Positions 57,614 to 64,000 of a DNA stretch of 64,000 bases are shown here, piece after piece (within the stretch, counting starts at the first letter, position 1; every line of letters starts with the position of its first letter). This DNA comes from Alphaproteobacteria bacterium (lineage in GTDB: Bacteria; Pseudomonadota; Alphaproteobacteria; Sphingomonadales; Emcibacteraceae). The stretch covers positions 1 to 64,000 of the forward strand of contig JAUIDN010000007.1 of the NCBI GenBank assembly GCA_030428615.1. The letters run 5' to 3'. A program made the position numbers and the translations under genes. The notes beneath the pieces are model-generated. The model did no database searches and had not been told where the DNA came from. It saw nothing but the letters and a program-made list of their open reading frames with translations.

Positions 57614-57870
57614 GACGTCTCCTCCACAATAATTGCCGCAGCTTCCATTTTACGAAGAGCCACTGTCATTGATCCGATTTTTACGGCGATAGGGTCTCCA
57701 CCGATAAACCCCTGATGCAGGACTTCGACTGCCAACCCTTCTTCAAAACCGATCTCAAGGAGGCGTTCTTCCAAATCTGCTGCAAATTCTTTGTCTTCTA
57801 CGCGGGACGTGTCAAAGCCACTGATCGTACTTTTATCACCGATTTTCAAATCACTCAGGTATCGTGTCAT
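57610..57870 (-). CDS. feoA: ferrous iron transport protein FeoA
   Basis: The 86-residue SH3-like protein begins MTRYLSDLKIGDKSTISGF and has the family core RLLEIGFEEGLAVEVLHQGF and DPIAVKIGSMTVALRK. It assists FeoB. It is the first gene of feoAB, with a candidate Fur operator just upstream. Confidence 0.92.
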   Translation of the reverse strand: MTRYLSDLKIGDKSTISGFDTSRVEDKEFAADLEERLLEIGFEEGLAVEVLHQGFIGGDPIAVKIGSMTVALRKMEAAAIIVEETS

Positions 57871-57881
57871 TACAACTCTTT

Positions 57882-57906
57882 ATTAATTATCATTATTAAT
57901 ATCATT
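57882..57906 (-). promoter_or_regulatory. candidate Fur operator upstream of feoAB
   Basis: On the minus strand three consecutive hexamers read GATATT-AATAAT-GATAAT, each within one base of the GATAAT unit from which Fur boxes are built. It lies 12-36 bases before the feoA start. AT-rich sequence makes chance similarity possible. Confidence 0.45.
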
Positions 57907-57958
57907 TAGTCATAGACGATTCTGAATACCAAGGAAACAAAATTATCATCAAACGAAT

Positions 57959-57989
57959 AAACCCGCCCATGGCAGCCATGGACGGGTTT
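57959..57989 (-). terminator. terminator of the aldehyde dehydrogenase gene
   Basis: AAACCCGcCCATGG pairs with CCATGGaCGGGTTT around CAG, with one internal mismatch. On the minus strand it lies 24 bases beyond the dehydrogenase stop and ends in TTT. It may also stop transcripts in the other direction. Confidence 0.75.
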
Positions 57990-58012
57990 AAAAATGAATA
58001 TGTATTTTTGAT

Positions 58013-59521
58013 TTAATCGGTTTCGAACTTGATGCCCTGCGCAAGCGGGAGTTCAGTTGAATAGTTGGTTGTGCTTGTCATTCTGCGCATGTAGGCTTTC
58101 CAGGCATCGGAGCCACTTTCGCGGCCGCCGCCTGTTTCTTTTTCGCCGCCAAAAGCACCGCCGATTTCGGCACCGCTTGTACCGATATTAACATTGGCAA
58201 TACCGCAGTCACTGCCGAATTCGGATGTGAAAAGCTCTGCTTCAAGCATATTTGTTGTAAAAATCGCAGACGATAGTCCCTGCGGGACATCATTTTGACG
58301 CGCAATCGCGCTTTCAAGATCGGTGTATTTAAATGCATAAAGAATCGGTGCGAATGTTTCCGTTTTTACGTTGGCATCGTCACCGTCCATTTCCACAAGG
58401 GCCGGGTTTACATAATATCCGCCGGGATATCTGTTTTCCAAAGTGCGGGTGCCACCGGTGATCTTTCCGCCGTTTGCTTCGGCGGTCTTAAGCGCATTCT
58501 GCATGTTGTTATAGGCGTCTTCATCAATCAACGGGCCCATAAGCGTGCTCTCATCAAGTGGGTCACCGATGGATACACCGGCGAATGCTTTTTTGATGCG
58601 GGGGACAATCTCGTCATACACATCTTCATGAATGAACAGACGACGTGTTGTTGTACAACGTTGTCCGCATGTTCCGACTGAACCGAAAACGATACCCTGA
58701 TAGGCCAGGTCGAGGTCCGCATGCGGTGAGACGATGATCGCATTATTTCCGCCCAGTTCAAGAATGGACTTACCGAAACGTTGAGCAACCTTAGCGCCGA
58801 CAATTTTACCCATTGCGGAACTACCCGTCGCACTGATAAGCGGAACGCGTTCGTCTGCAACAAGAATCTCACCGATGTCACGCTCACCGATTAGGATTTG
58901 TGAAAGTCCTGCTGGTGCGTCGTCGCCAAATTCAGCGCAGGCTTGTTCAAATAATTTCTGGCAGGCGAGAGCGGTTACAGGTGTTTTCTCGGAAGGTTTC
59001 CAAAGTAGGGAGTTGCCACAAACCAGCGCAAGTGCCGCGTTCCATGACCAAACGGCGACAGGGAAGTTGAACGCACTGATGATGCCGGTTGGACCAAGAG
59101 GCTGCCATATCTCGCGCATCTTATGCTGTGGGCGTTCTGAAACAATGGTCAGACCATGAAGCATGCGGCTTTGTCCAACTGCAAAATCGCAGATATCAAT
59201 CATTTCCTGAACTTCACCCAGGCCTTCCTGGTAAATCTTCCCACATTCAAGTGTCACCAGTGCGCCTAAGGCTTCTTTCTTATCGCGAAGGATATTGCCG
59301 AGAATGCGCACAAGCTCCCCGCGGCGGGGTGCGGTAACCTGACGCCATTCTTTAAAAGCTGCAACGGATTTCGCAATTTTAGCCTTCGCTTCGGCGGCTG
59401 AATCCATTTGAACGTTGGCAATTTCTGCACCATCTATTGGACTGTGAACTTTAAGGTTGCCACCTTCAACGTCCGTAGCGCTTAATCCGAGCGCGTTATA
59501 AATTTCCTGTTTATCCATCAT
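58013..59521 (-). CDS. aldehyde dehydrogenase, AmaB/ALDH7 type (alpha-aminoadipic semialdehyde)
   Basis: The 502-residue NAD-dependent dehydrogenase has the catalytic Glu in LELGGNNAI, the nucleophile Cys in VGTCGQRCTTTRR, and the ALDH7 C-terminal hallmark GTSGAEIGGAFGGEKETGGG with SDAWKAYMRR. This group (AmaB, antiquitin) oxidises alpha-aminoadipic semialdehyde or piperideine-6-carboxylate in lysine and pipecolate breakdown. No lysine aminotransferase, dehydrogenase or pipecolate oxidase lies in the window. An Lrp regulator and phased repeats lie upstream, so regulation by an amino acid is likely. Confidence 0.9.
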   Translation of the reverse strand: MMDKQEIYNALGLSATDVEGGNLKVHSPIDGAEIANVQMDSAAEAKAKIAKSVAAFKEWRQVTAPRRGELVRILGNILRDKKEALGALVTLECGKIYQEGLGEVQEMIDICDFAVGQSRMLHGLTIVSERPQHKMREIWQPLGPTGIISAFNFPVAVWSWNAALALVCGNSLLWKPSEKTPVTALACQKLFEQACAEFGDDAPAGLSQILIGERDIGEILVADERVPLISATGSSAMGKIVGAKVAQRFGKSILELGGNNAIIVSPHADLDLAYQGIVFGSVGTCGQRCTTTRRLFIHEDVYDEIVPRIKKAFAGVSIGDPLDESTLMGPLIDEDAYNNMQNALKTAEANGGKITGGTRTLENRYPGGYYVNPALVEMDGDDANVKTETFAPILYAFKYTDLESAIARQNDVPQGLSSAIFTTNMLEAELFTSEFGSDCGIANVNIGTSGAEIGGAFGGEKETGGGRESGSDAWKAYMRRMTSTTNYSTELPLAQGIKFETD

Positions 59522-59599
59522 TTGTAAGGTCCTTATTTATTTGGGTTGTACTTTAATTTTTTAATATCTGAGTCGTGCCATTTAACGAATGTAAAAAGT

Positions 59600-59605
59600 A
59601 TTATA
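59600..59605 (-). promoter_or_regulatory. candidate -10 element of the aldehyde dehydrogenase gene
   Basis: TATAAT on the minus strand, with no good -35 at 16-18 bases, predicts a start about 70 bases before the gene and dependence on an activator. The ATGAACAA repeats lie roughly 105-155 bases upstream of that start. Confidence 0.4.
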
Positions 59606-59698
59606 TGTTTTTGACGAATGTTCCGACTAAAAGACACAGGTCTGATTTATTCTCTATTTTCCCATTATAATATAAAATTTTTACTTATCATCTACTGT

Positions 59699-59750
59699 TA
59701 ATGAACAATATAGAAGAATAAATGAACAAAAATCAACTAAAAATGAACAA
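59699..59750. repeat. three ATGAACAA direct repeats at 21-bp spacing
   Basis: ATGAACAA begins at 59701, 59722 and 59743, exactly 21 bp apart (two helical turns), so all copies face the same side of the DNA. The first copy extends to TAATGAACAATATA, identical to a 14-mer just before the lrp gene. They lie between lrp and the aldehyde dehydrogenase gene and look like operator half-sites for the Lrp protein. Confidence 0.7.
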
Positions 59751-59782
59751 TTAGTGATAATATAAATACTTTGTAAGTAAAG

Positions 59783-60217
59783 CTATGGCATTCTATTGAA
59801 CTTTGATGATAATATGATGTGGCTTTCAGTATTAATCACACCATCAAGCATAGCGATTCGTGTCAGCACCGAATCCATCTGTTGGTTATTGTCTGTTCGG
59901 ACCAGTATCATAAAATCAATAGATCCCGCCACTGTGGCCAGGCAATCGACTTCAGGCATGTTATAGAGCGCATCTTCAATTTGCGCAGATTTCTTGGGGT
60001 CCCGGGTGATTGTAACATAACAGCGCGCATCATTTTCAAGCGCATCTGACTTTAACTTTACAGTGTAGCAATCAATCACCTTTTCCTCGAGACGTCTTAA
60101 CATCATATGAATTGTCGATCGGGCCAGATTTAACTTTCTGCCAAGCTCGGCAGCACTCATTCGGCTATCGATCTTCAGTAAATCAAGTAATTTTCGCTCT
60201 GTTTCCTGAAGTTCCAT
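59783..60217 (-). CDS. Lrp/AsnC family transcriptional regulator
   Basis: The 144-residue product has an N-terminal helix-turn-helix (DSRMSAAELGRKLNLARSTI, HMMLRRLEEK) and a C-terminal RAM effector domain (CYVTITRDPKK to INTESHIILSSKF). Its position directly before the AmaB-type gene suggests control of lysine or pipecolate catabolism (LysM, BkdR and similar act this way). An exact copy of a candidate site lies 22-35 bases before its own start, suggesting autoregulation. Confidence 0.9.
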   Translation of the reverse strand: MELQETERKLLDLLKIDSRMSAAELGRKLNLARSTIHMMLRRLEEKVIDCYTVKLKSDALENDARCYVTITRDPKKSAQIEDALYNMPEVDCLATVAGSIDFMILVRTDNNQQMDSVLTRIAMLDGVINTESHIILSSKFNRMP

Positions 60218-60238
60218 TTATTTATCCTATTTTACGAA

Positions 60239-60252
60239 TAATGAACAATATA
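60239..60252. promoter_or_regulatory. candidate Lrp operator at the lrp promoter
   Basis: TAATGAACAATATA here repeats the 14-mer at 59699-59712 without change. It lies 22-35 bases before the lrp start, and in the divergent region before the P1 peptidase gene. Looser copies (ATAAACAA at 60279) may extend the site. Confidence 0.6.
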
Positions 60253-60399
60253 CATTAAAAAAAGACATATGTACAAGAATAAACAAACAAATTAATATTA
60301 GTAAATGCAATAAGTAGGATAATAACAGAAAATATTATCATTTTACAAAGCAGGCGATTTGATTATAGTTCGAATAAGTAACCAAGGAGCCGCCAAATC

Positions 60400-61557
60400 A
60401 TGTTCAAGCCATTTTCCTCATTTCTCAACGTTTTCTTTTTATTTTACCTTATGTCCAATCTCTGTTCTGCGGAACAGGTCCGCGCCAGAGACATTGGCGT
60501 AAACCCGGGCATTTTAAAAACGGGGCCAAATAATGCCATTACCGATGTTGAGGGTGTATTGGTCGGTCATGTGACACTTGATCAGGGGGAAACAATAAGA
60601 ACCGGTGCAACGGCAATCCTGCCTCATGGCGGAAATATATACCAGAATAAGGTCCCTGCCGCCGCAGTTATCGGTAACGGGTTTGGCAAGATGATGGGAT
60701 ATTCCCAGATTCATGAGCTCGGTGAAATAGAAACACCAATCGTTTTAACCAATACATTGAATGTGCCGCGGGCGGCCGATGCAATTCTCGATTGGACATT
60801 GAGCCAGGAAGGAAATGAAACGGTCCGTTCCGTCAATACAGTGGTCGGTGAAACCAATGATGCGGGGCTTAATGATATACGTGGTCGTCATTTGACGCCG
60901 GAAATTATCGTAAAAGCTATTGAAGATGCCAAAACCGGTCCGGTCGCCGAGGGCGATATCGGTGCCGGAAAAGGAACGATCGCTTTTGGATGGAAAGGCG
61001 GCATTGGAACATCTTCACGAAAACTGCCGGACGATCTGGGTGGCTACACGGTTGGGGTTCTGGTTCAAAGCAACTATGGCGGTATTTTGATGATGGATGG
61101 TGTTCCGGTTGGTGAAGAACTCAACCAATATTATCTTCAGGATTACGTGGACAGCGATAAGGCAGATGGCTCCATTATGATGATTGTGGCGACAGATGCG
61201 CCGCTGTCGGATCGAAACCTTGAAAGACTGGCCAATCGTGCCTTAACCGGCTTGGCGAGAACCGGATCATCCATGACAAATGGCAGCGGTGATTATGTTA
61301 TCAGTTTTTCAACTGCCAAAAGCGTCCGCCGTACACCGGAACGAAGAAACAACAATGCCGACCTCGAAGATATTCCCAACAACGGTATGTCACCGTTGTT
61401 CCAAGCTGTTGCGGAAGCAACGGAGGAAGCGATCTATAATTCTTTGCTGATGGCCAGAACGGTGACAACCAAAGATGTCAAGACAGGACAAACAAAAACC
61501 ATTCAGGAATTACCGGTTGATAAGGTTCGCGAGATCTTAAAAAAATACGGTCGGTAA
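60400..61557 (+). CDS. P1 family peptidase, DmpA/BapA type, exported
   Basis: The 385-residue product has a signal peptide (FLNVFFLFYLMSNLCSA) and the P1 fold. These enzymes process themselves between Gly and Ser; the expected site is G257-S258 in DGSIMMIVATDAPL, and other conserved parts are TNDAGLNDIRGR, KGGIGTSSR and GSGDYVISFST. Members release N-terminal D-Ala, L-amino acids or beta-amino acids from peptides. Substrate cannot be deduced. AAGGAGCCGCC gives a strong ribosome site. It is divergent from lrp and may share its operator region. Confidence 0.88.
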   Translation: MFKPFSSFLNVFFLFYLMSNLCSAEQVRARDIGVNPGILKTGPNNAITDVEGVLVGHVTLDQGETIRTGATAILPHGGNIYQNKVPAAAVIGNGFGKMMGYSQIHELGEIETPIVLTNTLNVPRAADAILDWTLSQEGNETVRSVNTVVGETNDAGLNDIRGRHLTPEIIVKAIEDAKTGPVAEGDIGAGKGTIAFGWKGGIGTSSRKLPDDLGGYTVGVLVQSNYGGILMMDGVPVGEELNQYYLQDYVDSDKADGSIMMIVATDAPLSDRNLERLANRALTGLARTGSSMTNGSGDYVISFSTAKSVRRTPERRNNNADLEDIPNNGMSPLFQAVAEATEEAIYNSLLMARTVTTKDVKTGQTKTIQELPVDKVREILKKYGR

Positions 61558-61636
61558 TATTTTTGACCTTATAATATTCTTGGGTTTTAGGGAAGAATGT
61601 GTTAAGCCGCGCCCCTAGCAAAATCAAGAACCCGAA

Positions 61637-64000
61637 ATGAAACAGTTATCAAACAGAGCGGTTGAAACTAAAAGCCACATAAAAGCGGTACTCGGCCCAA
61701 CTAACACCGGCAAAACCCACTTGGCGGTGGAAAGAATGCTTGGCCATGCTTCGGGTATGATTGGATTGCCGCTTCGGCTTCTGGCGCGTGAAATTTATGA
61801 CAGGATTGTCGAGAAACAGGGCCAGTCGAATGTTGCGCTCATCACCGGCGAAGAAAAGATAGTCCCTAAAAATGCCCGGTATTTTGTGTGTACGGTTGAA
61901 TCGATGCCGATCGAAAAACCTGTCGAATTCCTGGCAATTGATGAGGTTCAGCTGGCGGCGGACTTTGACCGTGGTCATGTTTTTACCGACCGGATTCTTC
62001 GGGCGCGGGGCCGTCAGGAAACTATGTTTCTGGGCTCTGAAACCATTCGCCCGCTTATAAAACGTCTTGTGCCCGATGTGGAATTTATTACCCGACCCAG
62101 ATTTTCCGAATTGATTTATGTCGAACCGAAAAAATTGAGCCGTCTGCCCCGCCGCAGTGCGCTGATCACATTCAGCACAAATAATGTTTACGCATATGCG
62201 GAAATGCTGCGTCGAGCCAAGGGCGGAGTGGCTGTGGTAATGGGAGCACTAAGTCCAAGAACCAGAAACGCGCAGGTTGCGCTTTATCAGAACGGTGATG
62301 TGGATCATGTGGTGGCGACAGACGCAATCGGTATGGGGCTTAATATGGATATTGATCATGTCTCCTTTGCCGCAACGTCAAAATTTGACGGCAGGCAGAT
62401 GCGGGACTTGGTGCCGGCGGAGCTTTCCCAGATTGCCGGTCGTGCCGGGCGTTATATGAATAACGGTACTTTTGGGTGTCTGACGGAAGGGGCGGATTAC
62501 CAGACAGGGCTTGATCCGGAAATGGTTTACGCGGTGGAAAATCATCAATTCGCGCCGCTGACCGTTTTGCAGTGGCGAAATGCATTCATTGACTTCAGCC
62601 GTGCCGATGCTGTGATTCGTTCGCTTAACCACGTTCCGGACAGGTTCGGGCTAACGAGAACCATGGAAAAACTTGATATGGAAACCTTCCGAAAACTTTC
62701 GGAAAATAGTAATATAAAACCCCTGTTAAATGGTACAGCGGCAGTGAAAATGTTGTGGGAAGTCTGTCAAATTCCCGATTTCAGACAGGTGTCGGACGAT
62801 GAACATGCAAAGCTGTGTGCAGGCATTTATCGGCAGATTTCAGCGGATCACGGCGTGATCAAAGAAAGCTGGATTGCGGATATGATAAAGCCATATGACC
62901 GTGTTACCGGTGATATTGATACGCTGTCGGCAAGGATCGCCCATGTTCGCACACTAACCTATATTTCCAATCGAAATGGCTGGTGCGAAAATCAAAAATA
63001 TTGGCAGGAAACAACAAGAAATATTGAAGACAGGCTATCAGATGCGCTACATGAACGTTTGACAAAACGCTTTGTAAGCAGGCGAACGTCTGTATTAATG
63101 CGGGAATTACGCCAAAAAGGAAAATTAATGGCAAATATTGAAACAGATGGCAGTGTATATGTAGAAGACCATTTTATTGGCAATATTGAAGGGTTTCATT
63201 TTAAAGAAGATGAAGGCGCGTTTGGCGAGGACAGCAAATTACTCCGCAACGCTGCGAGCAAAGTTCTTGCGGAAGAAATAAAAAAACGTGCAGATGACTT
63301 CAATATGGCCGAAGAAGGTGAAATAAGCCTGATATATGGTGACCCACTGACAAAAAGTACCATCAACTGGCGCGGCGTTGTCGTTGGCAGAATAGTCAAA
63401 GGCGCTTCTATTCTTGCGCCAAAAGCGATCGTCGTGCCCACTCCTGTACTTCTGGGAGATGCACTGAATATTGTTCAGGCGAAACTGGACAGGTGGCTCG
63501 CCGCGCACATCTCAGAAATTCTTGCCCCGCTTTTTGTCCTGCAGGAAGCCGTAAATGGGGCTAAGGATGAAAATGGTGAAGAGCGGATCAGCGGTATGGC
63601 GCGCGGCATTGCATTTCAGATGGTGGAGAAACTGGGTACGATTCCCAGAAGACTTATCGCCAAGGATTTCAAAGAAGTTGATAGCGCGGGAAGATTTCAG
63701 CTTAAGAAACTTGGTGTCTGGCTTGGAGCAGCCAGTCTGTATGTACCGGCGTTGCTGAAACCCGCACCGGCACAATTGCGGTTGTTTCTCTGGGCTTTAT
63801 ATAACGATCAGGATAAATTGCCGGATATCCCGCCTGCGGGACTTTGCACGATCAAAGTGGATAAGGGGGCGTCCCGCGTTTTTTATGAAGTATCCGGTTA
63901 TCGCGTTGTCGGGAATAATGCGGTTCGACTGGATATGCTTGAAAGACTGGCAAATGCGGCCCGTGAGTTATCAATGAAGGGGCAGTTCCCGATGGCCCCT
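61637..64000 (+). CDS. SUV3-like superfamily 2 helicase, 3' end cut by the window
   Basis: An uninterrupted frame of 788 codons runs from ATG 61637 to the last base. It shows motif I GPTNTGKTH, motif II IDEVQ, and the second RecA domain with ATDAIGMGLNMD and QIAGRAGRY (motif VI). This is the pattern of mitochondrial SUV3-type RNA helicases, of which alphaproteobacteria carry a homologue of about 900-1100 residues. The C-terminal part is outside the window, so up to a few hundred residues may be missing. RNA turnover is likely but not shown. No clear ribosome site precedes the ATG. Confidence 0.88.
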   Translation, partial: MKQLSNRAVETKSHIKAVLGPTNTGKTHLAVERMLGHASGMIGLPLRLLAREIYDRIVEKQGQSNVALITGEEKIVPKNARYFVCTVESMPIEKPVEFLAIDEVQLAADFDRGHVFTDRILRARGRQETMFLGSETIRPLIKRLVPDVEFITRPRFSELIYVEPKKLSRLPRRSALITFSTNNVYAYAEMLRRAKGGVAVVMGALSPRTRNAQVALYQNGDVDHVVATDAIGMGLNMDIDHVSFAATSKFDGRQMRDLVPAELSQIAGRAGRYMNNGTFGCLTEGADYQTGLDPEMVYAVENHQFAPLTVLQWRNAFIDFSRADAVIRSLNHVPDRFGLTRTMEKLDMETFRKLSENSNIKPLLNGTAAVKMLWEVCQIPDFRQVSDDEHAKLCAGIYRQISADHGVIKESWIADMIKPYDRVTGDIDTLSARIAHVRTLTYISNRNGWCENQKYWQETTRNIEDRLSDALHERLTKRFVSRRTSVLMRELRQKGKLMANIETDGSVYVEDHFIGNIEGFHFKEDEGAFGEDSKLLRNAASKVLAEEIKKRADDFNMAEEGEISLIYGDPLTKSTINWRGVVVGRIVKGASILAPKAIVVPTPVLLGDALNIVQAKLDRWLAAHISEILAPLFVLQEAVNGAKDENGEERISGMARGIAFQMVEKLGTIPRRLIAKDFKEVDSAGRFQLKKLGVWLGAASLYVPALLKPAPAQLRLFLWALYNDQDKLPDIPPAGLCTIKVDKGASRVFYEVSGYRVVGNNAVRLDMLERLANAARELSMKGQFPMAP

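Overview
The window looks like core chromosome of a free-living alphaproteobacterium. The evidence is the gene order obgE-proB-proA-nadD-rsfS-rlmH-gpmI-envC-ctpA-(YibQ-type deacetylase)-rppH, the atpHAGDC block separated from any F0 genes, DUF484 next to xerC, the TIGR02302/DUF4175 and DUF2125 families, a CpdR-like regulator, and metX-metW. Base composition is only moderately GC, which suggests a marine-type lineage (for example Emcibacterales, Kordiimonadales or Sneathiellales); the exact order cannot be fixed from this sequence. No rRNA, tRNA, CRISPR array, insertion sequence or prophage was seen.

Layout. 1-2300: the most accessory-looking stretch, with small and AT-rich genes, a DUF6151 protein, a haem-motif lipoprotein and three copies of a short dispersed palindromic repeat. 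2293-8649: xerC, DUF484, a transaldolase-like aldolase, priA and a stand-alone asparagine-synthetase-like protein. 8846-14016: ATP synthase F1 operon atpHAGDC with a promoter candidate and a terminator. 14014-26655 (minus strand): a long run of envelope and housekeeping genes (two related membrane proteins, rppH, YibQ-type protein, ctpA, envC, gpmI, rlmH, rsfS, nadD, proA, proB, obgE). 26719-27732: rplU-rpmA with promoter, structured leader and terminator. 27750-31852: an FNR-type regulator and a zinc-uptake locus (TonB receptor with a Zur box, small Cys/His membrane protein, Zur). 31871-37312: TlpA-like protein, argH, lptM, lysA, DUF4175. 37313-41791: CpdR-like receiver, zinc-ribbon protein, then ftsE-ftsX-ydcF-plsC. 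41873-48412: outer-membrane barrel, DUF2125, hisC-tyrA, metX-metW and a methyltransferase. 48731-53870: M13 peptidase and etfB-etfA-hbd-YHS. 54037-57870: two tandem exported FAH-family proteins, and feoA-feoB. 58013-64000: an AmaB-type aldehyde dehydrogenase with an Lrp regulator and phased operator-like repeats, a secreted P1 peptidase, and a SUV3-like helicase that runs off the right edge.

How the genes work together. Several compact modules are visible. Cell division and envelope remodelling are served by FtsEX together with EnvC, CtpA and the YibQ-type protein, although the two groups lie apart. Metal supply is served by Zur with its receptor and by FeoAB. Amino-acid synthesis is represented by proBA, argH, lysA, hisC-tyrA and metXW. 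Fatty or amino-acid oxidation is represented by ETF with 3-hydroxyacyl-CoA dehydrogenase. Probable lysine or pipecolate breakdown is represented by the AmaB-type enzyme under an Lrp regulator. I did not find a clearly new multi-gene system. The most promising unexplained signals are the 21-bp-phased ATGAACAA repeats, the duplicated periplasmic FAH proteins, the structured rplU leader, the missing AUG of envC, and the dispersed palindrome near the left edge.
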